A stretch of 64,000 nucleotides of DNA. It comes from Schaalia sp. HMT-172 (GTDB lineage Bacteria; Actinomycetota; Actinomycetes; Actinomycetales; Actinomycetaceae). Below, in pieces: positions 42,148 through 50,506 of this stretch. The position numbers were made by a program, and so were the translations under genes. The notes beneath the pieces are model-generated. The model was not told the DNA's origin and did not search any database. It worked only from the letters and a program-made list of their open reading frames with translations. Each line of letters starts with the position of its first letter. The stretch's first letter is position 1. Where the stretch lies: positions 1,240,001-1,304,000 of the forward strand of contig NZ_CP130058.1 in NCBI RefSeq assembly GCF_030644365.1, read 5' to 3'.

Positions 42148-43533
42148 GTGAGGCGGAGAGTTTTCGGCATCGAAACGGAGTACGGGCTGACGGCCGCGTC
42201 CCCGTCCGGAGCGGCGCCGATGGACGCCGAGCACGCCGCTCGCCAGCTGTTCGAGCCCCTCCTGCACCAGGGCCGTTCCTCCAACCTATTCCTGCGTAAC
42301 GGCGGTCGACTCTACCTGGACGTGGGCGCCCACCCCGAGTACGCCACCGCCGAGTGCGACCGGCTCGAGGATCTCCTCGAGCAGGACCGCGCCGGTTCCG
42401 TCATGCTCGCCGACCTGGCCGTTTCTGCCGACGAGGCGTTGGCGGAGCTGGGCACCGACCTGTCGCTGCACCTCTTCCGCAACAACCTGGACTCGCAGGG
42501 CAACTCGTATGGCTGCCACGAGAACTACCTGCTGCACCGCAGGCGCGACTTCCGCCAGGTCGCCGACGCGCTCGTCGCCTTCTTCGTGACCCGCCAGATC
42601 CTGGTGGGTAACGGGTGGATCAACACGGGAGCCGCGACGCCGCGCCTGCAGTTCTCCCAACGCGCCGACCAGATGTGGGACGCCGTGTCCTCGGCCACTA
42701 CCCGCTCGCGCCCCATCATCAACACGCGCGACGAGGCCTTGGCCGACTCGGGCGCGTACCGGCGCATGCACGTCATCGTCGGCGATACGAACGTCGCGGA
42801 GCCGACGACGGCGCTGAAGGTCGGCATGACCGAGCTTCTCATCCACGCCATCGAGGACGGGCTCCAGATCGAAGACCTCTCTCTCGCCGATCCGATGCGG
42901 GCCATTCGAGAAATCAACGCCGACTTGACCGGCTCCACCCCGATCGAGCTGGCCTCGGGCCGCACGACGAGCGCCGTGGTCCTCCAGCGCGAAATCCGCG
43001 AACGTGTCCTCGCGCGAATCGGCGTCGCCGAGCTCGACCCGATGCGTGCCTACGTCGTCGACCTGTGGGGCCGAGGCCTCGACGCCATCGCGAGCGGCGA
43101 CTGGAGCGGGGTCGACACCGAACTCGACGTCGCCATCAAGCGCTCGCTGCTGGAGTCCTACTGCGCGCGCACCGGCGCTGCCCTGAGCGACCCGCGAGTA
43201 GCCCGCCTCGAGCTGTCCTATTCGGACATCACGGCGCAGGGCCTGCGCGAGCGCATGGAGCGCGCCGGCCTCATGCGACGCCTCACGACGCCGGAGGGGG
43301 TGGCCCGCGCCACCACCGTGGCGCCGGCTACGACGCGCGCGTGCCTACGTGGTCGCATCATCGCGGCAGCGGAGGACGCGCGCGCCGACCTCAGCGTCGA
43401 CTGGGTGCACGTGCGCCTCGACGATTCCTCGGCCATTCCGCTCTCCCTGCAGGATCCACTGGCCACCTCGGACCCGCGCGTCGATGGACTCATCGCGCAG
43501 ATCACCGCGTCGTCTCCTACGATTCCGGCATGA
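42148..43533 (+). CDS. pafA: Pup ligase (proteasome accessory factor A)
   Basis: 461 residues from the GTG at 42148, where the family N-terminus RRRVFGIETEYGLT begins; an open frame continues upstream through pup but is not used. Glutamine-synthetase-like fold with GGRLYLDVGAHPEYATAEC, the ATP/Mg site LFRNNLDSQGNSYGCHENYL, and SRPIINTRDEALADS. The C-terminal domain that binds Pup runs from about 400. It joins the Pup C-terminal Glu to substrate lysines using ATP. It overlaps the FKBP gene by 4 nt. In proteasome-bearing relatives prcB and prcA separate pup from pafA. Confidence 0.95.
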   Translation: MRRRVFGIETEYGLTAASPSGAAPMDAEHAARQLFEPLLHQGRSSNLFLRNGGRLYLDVGAHPEYATAECDRLEDLLEQDRAGSVMLADLAVSADEALAELGTDLSLHLFRNNLDSQGNSYGCHENYLLHRRRDFRQVADALVAFFVTRQILVGNGWINTGAATPRLQFSQRADQMWDAVSSATTRSRPIINTRDEALADSGAYRRMHVIVGDTNVAEPTTALKVGMTELLIHAIEDGLQIEDLSLADPMRAIREINADLTGSTPIELASGRTTSAVVLQREIRERVLARIGVAELDPMRAYVVDLWGRGLDAIASGDWSGVDTELDVAIKRSLLESYCARTGAALSDPRVARLELSYSDITAQGLRERMERAGLMRRLTTPEGVARATTVAPATTRACLRGRIIAAAEDARADLSVDWVHVRLDDSSAIPLSLQDPLATSDPRVDGLIAQITASSPTIPA

Positions 43534-44573
43534 GCTCAGCTTCGCAGACCCCCGACTCCTCGCGTGCCCGACGCGCGAAAGGCTCCTCGCAGCGCGCTGC
43601 CGCGAGAGGTGAGCGCTCGCGCGGCTCCTCGCGTGCTTCGCTGCTCGGACGCCTCCTCCTCGCCCTGGTCCTCCTCGCGGCGGGAGGCGGCATCGCCTGG
43701 TGGGCTCTCCACCCGGCCGAGCCGAGCGCGACGGAGGTAACGGCCGAGCCGAGCCCGCAGTCGGCGCCGCTTCCCCTCTTCGAGCGCGTCGCCGTCTCGG
43801 GCCGCGTCGGCGCGACGCCGACGATCGAGATCAAGGCCCCTCTCGAAGTCACGGGAACGAAGGCGACCACCCTCGTCGAGGGCAGCGGGCGTGACATCAC
43901 CGAGGGCTCTCCCGTACTGGTCGCGATCACCGCCTTCGACGGCGAGACCGGGCAGACCCTGTCGGAGTCGGGGCGCCCGCAGCTGAGCCTGGGCATCGTG
44001 GGAAGCGACGTCATCGGCGACGAGCTGACCTCCATGGTCGTGGGCCAGCGTGAGGGCACGCGCATTGTCGCCTTCCGCACGATCGCGCCGGGTGCCGGCG
44101 CTCCGGGAGCCACCAGCGGCATTGAGGTCGACGTCATCGACATCCTGCCTTCGATCGCCATGGGGACTGCGGTGGATGCCACGGTCGGCCCCCTGAGCGT
44201 CGAAATGAGCCCGGAGGGCCCGATCATCACGCATTCGACCACCGTTCCCGACGGGGTCACGACGCAGGCCCTCATTAAAGGCGACGGCGTACAGGTCCAC
44301 GAGAGCGATCGGGTGGTCGCCCAGTTCACGGTGCTCGGCTGGACGGACGGCGTCGTGCGCGTCTCCACCTGGGAGACGGGCGTCCCGCAGGTCATCAACC
44401 TCAGCACGGCCATGCGTGGCCTCCAGACCGCGCTGGTCGATCAGAAGGTCGGGTCGCGCCTGGCGATCACGATCCCGCCGGACCTGGCGGCCGGCGACGA
44501 TACGCTGTGCATCGTCATCGATATTCTCGGCACCGAACCGAGCCTGAGCGGCGACGAATCATCCCAGTCCTGA
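43530..44573 (+). CDS. FKBP-type peptidyl-prolyl isomerase-like membrane/secreted protein
   Basis: 347 residues, ATG overlapping the pafA stop. A Ser/Arg-rich cytosolic N-terminus is followed by one membrane helix at about 39-62 (LLLALVLLAAGGGIAWWAL) and two FKBP-like domains (about 100-195 and 215-335; for example TTLVEGSGRDITEGSPVLV with ELTSMVVGQREGTRIVAF). Aromatic residues of the FKBP active site look sparse, so catalytic activity is uncertain. FKBP genes next to pafA are usual in several actinobacteria, so the link is conserved even without the proteasome. It is likely an extracytoplasmic chaperone. Confidence 0.8.
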   Translation: MSSASQTPDSSRARRAKGSSQRAAARGERSRGSSRASLLGRLLLALVLLAAGGGIAWWALHPAEPSATEVTAEPSPQSAPLPLFERVAVSGRVGATPTIEIKAPLEVTGTKATTLVEGSGRDITEGSPVLVAITAFDGETGQTLSESGRPQLSLGIVGSDVIGDELTSMVVGQREGTRIVAFRTIAPGAGAPGATSGIEVDVIDILPSIAMGTAVDATVGPLSVEMSPEGPIITHSTTVPDGVTTQALIKGDGVQVHESDRVVAQFTVLGWTDGVVRVSTWETGVPQVINLSTAMRGLQTALVDQKVGSRLAITIPPDLAAGDDTLCIVIDILGTEPSLSGDESSQS

Positions 44574-44633
44574 GCGTTCACCCCGTGAGAGACGGCGGGC
44601 GTCGGCGGGCGGCCTTGTGGGACACTGGGAGGC

Positions 44634-45845
44634 ATGCTGAGTTGGATGACCGCCGGAGAATCGCACGGGCCCGCACTGCTTGCCACGATCGAGGGGATTC
44701 CCTCCGGCCTGCACATCACCACGGAGGATCTGCGCCGCGCCCTTGCTCGGCGCCGCCTCGGCTATGGGCGCGGCGCGCGCCAGAAGTTTGAGGCCGACGA
44801 CGTCTCGATTCTTGCGGGCGTTCGCCACGGCGTGACGACGGGCGCCCCGATCGCCCTGCGCATCGGTAACTCCGAGTGGCCCAAGTGGGAGACCGTCATG
44901 AGCGCGGACCCCGTGGATCCCTCGGCTCTTCTCATTGATGCCGGTACCGGGGACGAGCGCGAGATCGCGCGGAACCGCCCGTTGACGAGGCCTCGCCCGG
45001 GGCACGCCGACCTGCCCGGCATGCTCTCCTACGATCTGCCCGAGGCTCGCCCCGTCCTCGAGCGCGCCTCCGCCCGCGAGACCGCCGCGCGCGTCGCCCT
45101 CGGCGCGCTGGCCGAGGCGCTCATCGACCAGGTCGCCGGCATCCGCCTCGTTTCCCACGTCGTGGCCGTGGGCGCCCAGCGCGCCACGTCCCAGGCCGTG
45201 CCCACGCCCGCTGACGAGGAAGCCCTGTGCGCCGCGTCCATGCGCACGCTCGACCCGGCCGACAACGCGCGATTCGAGGCGGCCGTGGACGACGCGAAGC
45301 ACGCGGGGGACACCATCGGCGGCGTCGTCGAGGTCATCGCCTACGACGTTCCGGTGGGCCTGGGAACGCACGTGAGCGCGCGAGAACGCCTGGACGCCCG
45401 CCTGGCGGGCGCGCTCATGTCTATCCAGTCCGTCAAGGGCGTCGAGATCGGCGATGGGTTCGCCCAGGCCGCCCTGCTCGGTTCCGCCGCGCACGACGAG
45501 ATCGTGCGCGGGGAGGACGGACATCTGACGCGCACGTCCAACCACGCGGGCGGAATTGAGGGCGGCACCTCCAACGGCGCTCCCATCGTGGCGCGCGCCG
45601 GCTTCAAGCCGATCTCGACCGTCCCTCGCGCCCTGCGCAGCGTGGATCTGGCCACCGGCGAGGAGGCGGTGGGCCTGCACCAGCGCTCCGACACCTGCCA
45701 GGTCGTTCCCGGCGCCGTCATCGCCGAGGCCGAGGTGGCCCTGGTGCTGGCCGACGCTCTCTTCGACCACGCGGGCGGGCGCTCGGTGGGCGAGATGCGC
45801 CGCAATCTGGCCGCCTACCTTCATGCCGTGGGTGAGCGCGCATGA
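44634..45845 (+). CDS. aroC: Chorismate synthase
   Basis: 403 residues; converts EPSP to chorismate with reduced FMN, last step of the shikimate pathway. Motifs: LSWMTAGESHGPALLATIEGIP (first signature), RRRLGYGRGARQKFEADDV, RPRPGHADLPG, and the late signature SNHAGGIEGGTSNGAPIVARAGFKP. Normal length. The start ATG has GGGAGG upstream. Its stop overlaps aroK in ATGA, beginning the run aroC-aroK-aroB-aroK-like, all with 4-nt overlaps. aroQ/aroD is not in the window. Confidence 0.95.
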   Translation: MLSWMTAGESHGPALLATIEGIPSGLHITTEDLRRALARRRLGYGRGARQKFEADDVSILAGVRHGVTTGAPIALRIGNSEWPKWETVMSADPVDPSALLIDAGTGDEREIARNRPLTRPRPGHADLPGMLSYDLPEARPVLERASARETAARVALGALAEALIDQVAGIRLVSHVVAVGAQRATSQAVPTPADEEALCAASMRTLDPADNARFEAAVDDAKHAGDTIGGVVEVIAYDVPVGLGTHVSARERLDARLAGALMSIQSVKGVEIGDGFAQAALLGSAAHDEIVRGEDGHLTRTSNHAGGIEGGTSNGAPIVARAGFKPISTVPRALRSVDLATGEEAVGLHQRSDTCQVVPGAVIAEAEVALVLADALFDHAGGRSVGEMRRNLAAYLHAVGERA

Positions 45846-46351
45846 GCGTCAACCTACCCATCGTGCTCGTCGGCCTACCCGGCGCCGGTAAGTCGAAGGT
45901 CGGTCGCCTGCTGGCCTCCCGCCTCGGCGTGGACCACGTGGACACCGACGATCTCGTCGAGGAGCGCCAGGGGCGACCGATCGCCGACATTTTCGCCGTC
46001 GATGGCGAGGCTGCCTTCCGCGTCATGGAAACCGATGCGGTCGCTTGCGCGCTCACGCGCAGCGCAGTCGTGTCTCTGGGTGGGGGAGCGGCGGCCACGC
46101 AGGCCGTGCGCGACCTGCTCGCTGGCCACACCGTCGTCTACATTGACGCTCCCCACGAGGAGCTCGTGCGCCGTACCGCGTCTAAGACCCATCGTCCTTT
46201 GCTCGCGACGGATCCCGACGGGGCGCTGCGGCGCCTGCGCGAGGCACGCGAGCCCCACTACCGCGCCGTCGCCACGCTGATCGTTTCCAGCGGTCCGGGC
46301 CCAGCCGACGGCGTCGTCACCGACATTCTCACCAACCTGGAGCACTCATGA
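45842..46351 (+). CDS. aroK: Shikimate kinase
   Basis: 169 residues. Walker A GLPGAGKSKVG, the shikimate-binding DTDD, FRVMETDA with the substrate Arg, the GGG motif in VVSLGGGAAA, and the lid segment KTHRPLLATD are all intact, so this is the functional kinase phosphorylating shikimate at the 3-position. Overlaps aroC and aroB by 4 nt each. A second, degraded kinase-like gene lies on the far side of aroB. Confidence 0.94.
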   Translation: MSVNLPIVLVGLPGAGKSKVGRLLASRLGVDHVDTDDLVEERQGRPIADIFAVDGEAAFRVMETDAVACALTRSAVVSLGGGAAATQAVRDLLAGHTVVYIDAPHEELVRRTASKTHRPLLATDPDGALRRLREAREPHYRAVATLIVSSGPGPADGVVTDILTNLEHS

Positions 46352-47430
46352 GCACCACCATCGAGGTGACCGGCGTCCAGCCGTCGACCATCACCGTCGG
46401 ACGCGATCTCGGTTTCGATCCGATCGTCGCCGCTCTCGACTCGGCGGCGACCAAGGCCCTCATCGTCCACGCCCGCCCGCTCGCCGCCCGCGCGCAGGCC
46501 CTGGCCGAGCATCTACGCAGCCTCGGGTACGAGGCCGCCACCGCCGACCATCCCGACGCCGAGGCCGGCAAGACCATCGACGTCGTGGCCGGCCTGTGGG
46601 ACACGTGCGGGTGCCTGCAGCTGGGCCGCAAGGACGCGATCATCGCCATGGGCGGGGGAGTGACCACCGACATGGCGGGCTTCGTGGCCGCCACGTGGCT
46701 GCGCGGCGTGAGTCTCATCAACGTGCCGACTACGCTGCTCGGCATGGTCGACGCCGCCGTCGGCGGCAAAACCGGGATCAACACGTCGGTAGGCAAGAAT
46801 CTCGTCGGCTCGTTCTACCCGGCCCGCGCCGTCGTCGCCGACATGAGCCTGTTGTCCTCGCTGCCGCGCGAAGACCTCGCCGCCGGGGCAGCCGAAGTCA
46901 TCAAGTGCGGTTTCATCGCCGATCCGGACATCTTGCGCATCGTGGAGGAGACTGACCCTGATGCGCTCCTCGATCCCTCCAGCGAGCAGCTGGCCGAGAT
47001 CACGACGCGCGCGGTCGCCGTCAAGGCCCGCGTCGTGTCGGCCGACCTGACCGAGGGAGGCCTGCGCGAGATTCTCAACTACGGGCACACCCTCGCCCAC
47101 GCGATCGAGCGCGCGAACGACTACACGTGGCGCCACGGCGATGCGGTCGCCGTCGGCTGCTGCTTCGCGGCGCGCCTGGCCCAAGCCCGGGGGCAGCTCA
47201 GCGCCGAGGACGTTGCGCGCCACGACCAGCTCTTCTCCCGCGTAGGCCTGCCCACGCGCTACGAGGGAAGCACTCTGGAGGAGCTGACGCGCATCATGTT
47301 GTCAGATAAGAAGGTACGCCGCGGGATTCTGCGCTTCGTCCTGCTGGACGGGATCGCAAACCCGCGCACCGAGGCCGTCGAACCCGGCGAGCTCTGCGTC
47401 CCCGCCGAGGCGATCGGAATTCGCCCATGA
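46348..47430 (+). CDS. aroB: 3-dehydroquinate synthase
   Basis: 360 residues; cyclises DAHP to 3-dehydroquinate with NAD and a metal. Seen: the NAD site DAIIAMGGGVTTDMAGFVAATWLRG near residue 97, VPTTLLGMVDAAVGGKTGIN, the metal His region GYGHTLAHAIERAN-like (seen as NYGHTLAHAIE), and KKVRRGILRFVLL at the end. Normal length. ATG overlaps the aroK stop and its own stop overlaps the kinase-like gene. Confidence 0.95.
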   Translation: MSTTIEVTGVQPSTITVGRDLGFDPIVAALDSAATKALIVHARPLAARAQALAEHLRSLGYEAATADHPDAEAGKTIDVVAGLWDTCGCLQLGRKDAIIAMGGGVTTDMAGFVAATWLRGVSLINVPTTLLGMVDAAVGGKTGINTSVGKNLVGSFYPARAVVADMSLLSSLPREDLAAGAAEVIKCGFIADPDILRIVEETDPDALLDPSSEQLAEITTRAVAVKARVVSADLTEGGLREILNYGHTLAHAIERANDYTWRHGDAVAVGCCFAARLAQARGQLSAEDVARHDQLFSRVGLPTRYEGSTLEELTRIMLSDKKVRRGILRFVLLDGIANPRTEAVEPGELCVPAEAIGIRP

Positions 47431-47951
47431 GCATGATCGTCCTCATCGGAGTGACGGGCTCGGGCAAGACGACGGTCGGTTGGATCCTGTCTCAGCGCTA
47501 CGCACTCCCGCTCTACGAGGTCGACGATGCCGTTGAGGAGAGCCTGGGCGCGCCAATGCGCACCCTCGTCGTCGGGCGCGACCCGCGCCTGCCCGAGGCC
47601 TCTCGCGCACAGGCCGCGCGCCTCTTAGACGCTAACGAGGGCATCGTCACGCTCGGCGCCTCGCAGCCGCTTGACTCCGCCACGGCCTCGGCAATTCAAC
47701 GAGCACGTGCCAAGGGCGCGCATATCATCGAGCTCGGCGCGGACCTTTCCGCAGTATCTCGCCGAGAAAACCTGGGTGCACCACGCTCGGTGGGGCTTGG
47801 CGCACCCCGCGCGGTCCTCACCCAGCTGATGAACCAGGCCCGCGAGGCGTATGCGGCCGTGGCCGACACAACAGTCGATACGAGTGAGCGCACCCCGCAA
47901 GAAGTCGCGGATTTCGTCGCCGGCGCGTGTAAACTGACCCCTGATTACTGA
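47427..47951 (+). CDS. Shikimate-kinase-like P-loop protein with lost substrate motifs
   Basis: 174 residues, shikimate-kinase fold with Walker A GVTGSGKTTVG at residues 8-18 and VDDAVEE at the DxD position. Unlike AroK it lacks the GGG shikimate motif (reads LGAS), the FRxxE motif (reads RLPEAS) and a clear RPLL lid. It is translationally coupled to aroB (ATGA). ATP may bind but shikimate phosphorylation is doubtful; a regulatory or different small-molecule kinase role is possible. A dehydroquinase, often found here in relatives, is absent at this site. Confidence 0.78.
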   Translation: MSMIVLIGVTGSGKTTVGWILSQRYALPLYEVDDAVEESLGAPMRTLVVGRDPRLPEASRAQAARLLDANEGIVTLGASQPLDSATASAIQRARAKGAHIIELGADLSAVSRRENLGAPRSVGLGAPRAVLTQLMNQAREAYAAVADTTVDTSERTPQEVADFVAGACKLTPDY

Positions 47952-47975
47952 TTCCTTCACAAGTGAGGTACCCCT

Positions 47976-48539
47976 GTGGCAACGACAAATGATCTGAAGA
48001 ACGGCCTCGTCATGGTGATCGACGGCCAGCTCTGGCAGGTTGTCGAATTCCAGCACGTCAAGCCCGGCAAGGGCCCGGCCTTCGTGCGCACCAAGATCAA
48101 GAACGTGCTGTCCGGCAAGACCGTCGACAAGACCTTCAACGCCGGCCTCAAGATCGAGACCGCGACCGTCGACCGCCGCGACATGACGTACCTGTACCAG
48201 GACGGCACCGACTATGTCTTCATGGACCAGTCCACCTACGAGCAGATCAACGTTCCCGCCGAGACCGTGGGCGATGCCCGCAACTTCATGGTCGAGAACC
48301 AGGACGTCATCGTCTCCCAGCACGACGGCACCGTCCTGTTCGTTGAGCTGCCCGCGACCGTCGTCCTGACGATCACGCACACCGAGCCCGGCCTACAGGG
48401 CGACCGTTCCTCCGCCGGCACCAAGCCCGCGACGCTCGAGACCGGCTACGAGATCCAGGTTCCCCTCTTCATGGAGGAAGGCACCCGCGTCAAGGTCGAC
48501 ACCCGCGACGGCTCGTACTCGGGCCGCGTGACCGAGTAA
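47976..48539 (+). CDS. efp: Elongation factor P
   Basis: 187 residues, three beta-barrel domains. It binds stalled ribosomes and helps formation of Pro-Pro bonds. Domain I carries the loop [10 protein letters not shown] with Lys at the tip flanked by prolines, the actinobacterial form that works without lysine modification; no epmA or epmB gene is present in the window. Domain III ends with the conserved [13 protein letters not shown]. The GTG start has GTGAGG upstream. Its TAA overlaps the nusB ATG by one base. The Ala/Pro-rich E2 linker nearby is the type of substrate that needs this factor. Confidence 0.95.
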   Translation: MATTNDLKNGLVMVIDGQLWQVVEFQHVKPGKGPAFVRTKIKNVLSGKTVDKTFNAGLKIETATVDRRDMTYLYQDGTDYVFMDQSTYEQINVPAETVGDARNFMVENQDVIVSQHDGTVLFVELPATVVLTITHTEPGLQGDRSSAGTKPATLETGYEIQVPLFMEEGTRVKVDTRDGSYSGRVTE

Positions 48540-49177
48540 TGTCGAAGCAGCACCGCTTCACGTCGCGCACGAAGGCCCGCAAGCGCGCGGCCGACGTCGT
48601 GTACGAGGCCGATCAGCGCGGGATGGGGTCTAACCCCGACGTGCTGCGCGACCTTCTGCGCGAGCGCCGCGTCATCACTGCGGCTCAGACTCCGCTCCCG
48701 GAGTTTTCGATTCAGATCATCGCCGGTGTGGCGGATAACCTGCGTCGCATCGACTCGTTGATCTCGGCGCACGCGCGCGTACCCGGGCTGGATCGTATCG
48801 CCGCCGTGGACCTGGCCGTCATGCGCGTGGCCGTGTGGGAGATGCTCGAGAACGACGAGGTGTCGCCGATCATCGTGATCGACGAGGCGATCTCTATCGT
48901 TCGCTCGATTTCGACGGATACATCGCCGTCCTTCGTCAATGCGGTCCTCGACGCGATTCGCAAGGATCTGGCCTCGCCAGCGTGGTCGCGCAGAGAGGGC
49001 CGCGAGGAGGAGTCTTCCGCTCTTTCCGAGGCCGAGGCGTCCCAGACGAGTCACGTGGACTCAGGTGAGGATCTGCCCGTTCAGGAGGCGCCCGCCAGGT
49101 CGCTTCCCGTCGGCGCGAAGCCGCTTGACGGTGCCAGCGTTGACGACGAGCTCGATGAGCTGCTCGAGGAATACTGA
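48539..49177 (+). CDS. nusB: Transcription antitermination factor NusB
   Basis: 212 residues. All-helical core at about 5-145: FTSRTKARKRAADVVYEAD with the basic RNA-binding face, LISAHARVPGLDRIAAVDLAVMRVAVWEML and VIDEAISIVRSISTDTSPSFVNAVLDAI. It binds boxA RNA with S10 in rRNA antitermination. The C-terminal ~65 residues are an acidic, Ser/Glu-rich extension ending DDELDELLEEY, beyond the usual NusB length. It is directly linked to efp as in most actinobacteria and ends at a hairpin terminator. Confidence 0.93.
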   Translation: MSKQHRFTSRTKARKRAADVVYEADQRGMGSNPDVLRDLLRERRVITAAQTPLPEFSIQIIAGVADNLRRIDSLISAHARVPGLDRIAAVDLAVMRVAVWEMLENDEVSPIIVIDEAISIVRSISTDTSPSFVNAVLDAIRKDLASPAWSRREGREEESSALSEAEASQTSHVDSGEDLPVQEAPARSLPVGAKPLDGASVDDELDELLEEY

Positions 49178-49206
49178 GCCGACGCCTCGACGACAATAGT
49201 GCATGG

Positions 49207-49240
49207 GTGTGGCCGCCATGATCGTTCGTGGCGGCCACAC
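49207..49240. terminator. Bidirectional terminator between nusB and the DUF2249 gene
   Basis: 12-bp perfect stem GTGTGGCCGCCA / TGGCGGCCACAC with a 10-nt loop, in the space between convergent stop codons, followed by TTGT on the plus strand. Confidence 0.85.
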
Positions 49241-49278
49241 TTGTATGCGTCTGCGTTGTGATCCCTGGTCGGGCGCCC

Positions 49279-49575
49279 TCACAGGGAGACGCGCGTGGTG
49301 CGCACGTCCCAGTACTGCGGGCCATCGACGAGGACCTCGAAGGTCCATTCGCCGGGCAGCTGCATGATCTGCGCGAGCAGGGGGCGGGGCAGATGGGGGG
49401 CACGGATGATGAACGACTCACCGGCGTTCATCGACCCGGCCGCGCCGAGCACCGCCGCATGACGGAGCCGGTGGGGGATAGCGGTCGCATCGATCGTGGG
49501 CTCGTCGCCGTCGTGTCCTCCACACCCGCAGCCGCCGCCGTGGACCCCGGGCGTAGGCAGTTCTTCAATGGTCAT
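49279..49575 (-). CDS. DUF2249-family small protein
   Basis: 98 residues from the ATG at 49575, with AGGAT 10-13 nt upstream. A Gly/Cys/His-rich N-terminal patch (HGGGCGCGGHDGDE) precedes the DUF2249 domain: IDATAIPHRLRHAAVLGAAGSMNAGESFIIRAP, then LAQIMQLPGEWTFEVLVDGPQYWDVRTTRV. The domain has a TusA/SirA-like fold and often accompanies hemerythrin, nitrite or sulfur-metabolism genes. The CGC motif could bind metal or carry sulfane sulfur; this is inference. A double CsoR/CstR-like operator lies 124 bp upstream. Confidence 0.75.
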   Translation of the reverse strand: MTIEELPTPGVHGGGCGCGGHDGDEPTIDATAIPHRLRHAAVLGAAGSMNAGESFIIRAPHLPRPLLAQIMQLPGEWTFEVLVDGPQYWDVRTTRVSL

Positions 49576-49698
49576 TGCGTGATCATCCTGTCTGTCGACG
49601 TTGAATGGGTGCGCGTATTCGCACGGTACCAATTTTAACGGCTTCATCCCTTTCATTCGCTTCGTAGGTGACGGGCGCGCAATTTGCGTGATGCGTCG

Positions 49699-49738
49699 AT
49701 ACCCGGTAGGGGTATTCTTCTATACCCCTACCGGGTAT
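49699..49738. promoter_or_regulatory. Double CsoR/CstR-like operator, 17-bp arms
   Basis: ATACCCGGTAGGGGTAT (49699-49715) and its exact complement ATACCCCTACCGGGTAT (49722-49738), separated by 6 bp. Each half is itself an ATACCC-N5-GGGTAT palindrome, the core known from CsoR and CstR (copper and persulfide sensor) operators. Together they can form a perfect hairpin. The rest of 49576-49910 holds no convincing gene. Confidence 0.65.
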
Positions 49739-49910
49739 ATTCCTCGCAGCTTCATGCCCCGGCGTCCACCTCGGGGACATGCCCCACACCGCACCCAGCC
49801 CTCATCGCGCCGCCTCATATGCCCTCCCACGTGGCCTTTCACACGCGCCCGTGATCCGCGAGTGTCACACCAGGCGCGTACCATTGATCTGGAACACATC
49901 CTTTAATGAC

Positions 49911-49933
49911 CGTCCCGTGAGGCGGGGAAGGAG
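49911..49933 (+). promoter_or_regulatory. PyrR-binding RNA element over the pyrR ribosome-binding site
   Basis: The leader reads CGTCCCGTGAGGCGGGGAAGG, with the PyrR recognition features UCC, a GUGAGG-like loop, GGC and GAAGG. A small stem CCCG/CGGG presents the loop. The AAGGAG ribosome site (49928-49933) overlaps it, 6 nt before the GTG, so PyrR with UMP would block translation initiation, as shown for mycobacterial pyr operons. Confidence 0.75.
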
Positions 49934-49939
49934 CTCGCA

Positions 49940-50503
49940 GTGGGATCACTGCACGCTGATCGCGCATCGCGCGGCAAAGAAGTATTGGGAGCAGGCGACG
50001 TCGCCCGCTCTCTGACACGCATCGCCTACGAAATCATCGAGCGCAACGGTGGCAGTGACAGTCTCGTCATCGCCGGCATTCCGACTCGCGGAGCCACCCT
50101 CGCGCGCAGGCTTGTCAACAGGATTCGCGAAGTGTCCGGCACCTACGCGGACCTGGCGATCATCGACGCCACGATGTTCCGCGACGACCTGGCCAGCCAG
50201 CCGCTGCGTGCCCCCAAGGAAACGCTGATTCCAGTCACCGGCATCGATGGAAAGACAGTCGTCCTGGTGGACGACGTCCTGTACACGGGCCGCACGATTA
50301 AGGCCGCCCTCGATGCGCTCAGCCGCATCGGCCGACCCGCGGCCGTCCAGCTCGCCGTCCTGATCGACCGCGGCCACCGCGAGCTGCCGATCCGACCGGA
50401 CTACGTCGGCAAGAACTTGCCGACATCGCGGGATGAAACAGTGACCATCCTGCTCGACGAAACCGATGGGCGCGACGGCGTCCTGCTAGGGAAGGGCCTG
50501 TAA
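49940..50503 (+). CDS. pyrR: Bifunctional PyrR: pyrimidine operon regulator / uracil phosphoribosyltransferase
   Basis: 187 residues from GTG at 49940, AAGGAG 6 nt upstream. Type I PRTase fold with the PRPP loop VVLVDDVLYTGRTIKAALDAL near residue 108, LVIAGIPTRGATLARRL near 43 and the late segment RGHRELPIRPDYVGKNLPTSRDE that is specific to PyrR. It senses UMP and binds pyr mRNA. It is the first gene of the pyrR-pyrB-pyrC-carA-carB-pyrF operon and lies 3 nt before pyrB, so control at its leader can affect the coupled downstream genes. Confidence 0.94.
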   Translation: MGSLHADRASRGKEVLGAGDVARSLTRIAYEIIERNGGSDSLVIAGIPTRGATLARRLVNRIREVSGTYADLAIIDATMFRDDLASQPLRAPKETLIPVTGIDGKTVVLVDDVLYTGRTIKAALDALSRIGRPAAVQLAVLIDRGHRELPIRPDYVGKNLPTSRDETVTILLDETDGRDGVLLGKGL

Positions 50504-50506
50504 GCG

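Noticed and set aside
49699-49738. Reading the 17-bp inverted repeat as a transcription terminator
   Set aside because: It is not placed after any gene end and lacks a T-tail; its internal palindromes fit an operator better.
49601-49906. 101-codon open frame in the gap before pyrR
   Set aside because: It runs through the double operator, has poor codon usage, no ribosome site and no family resemblance.
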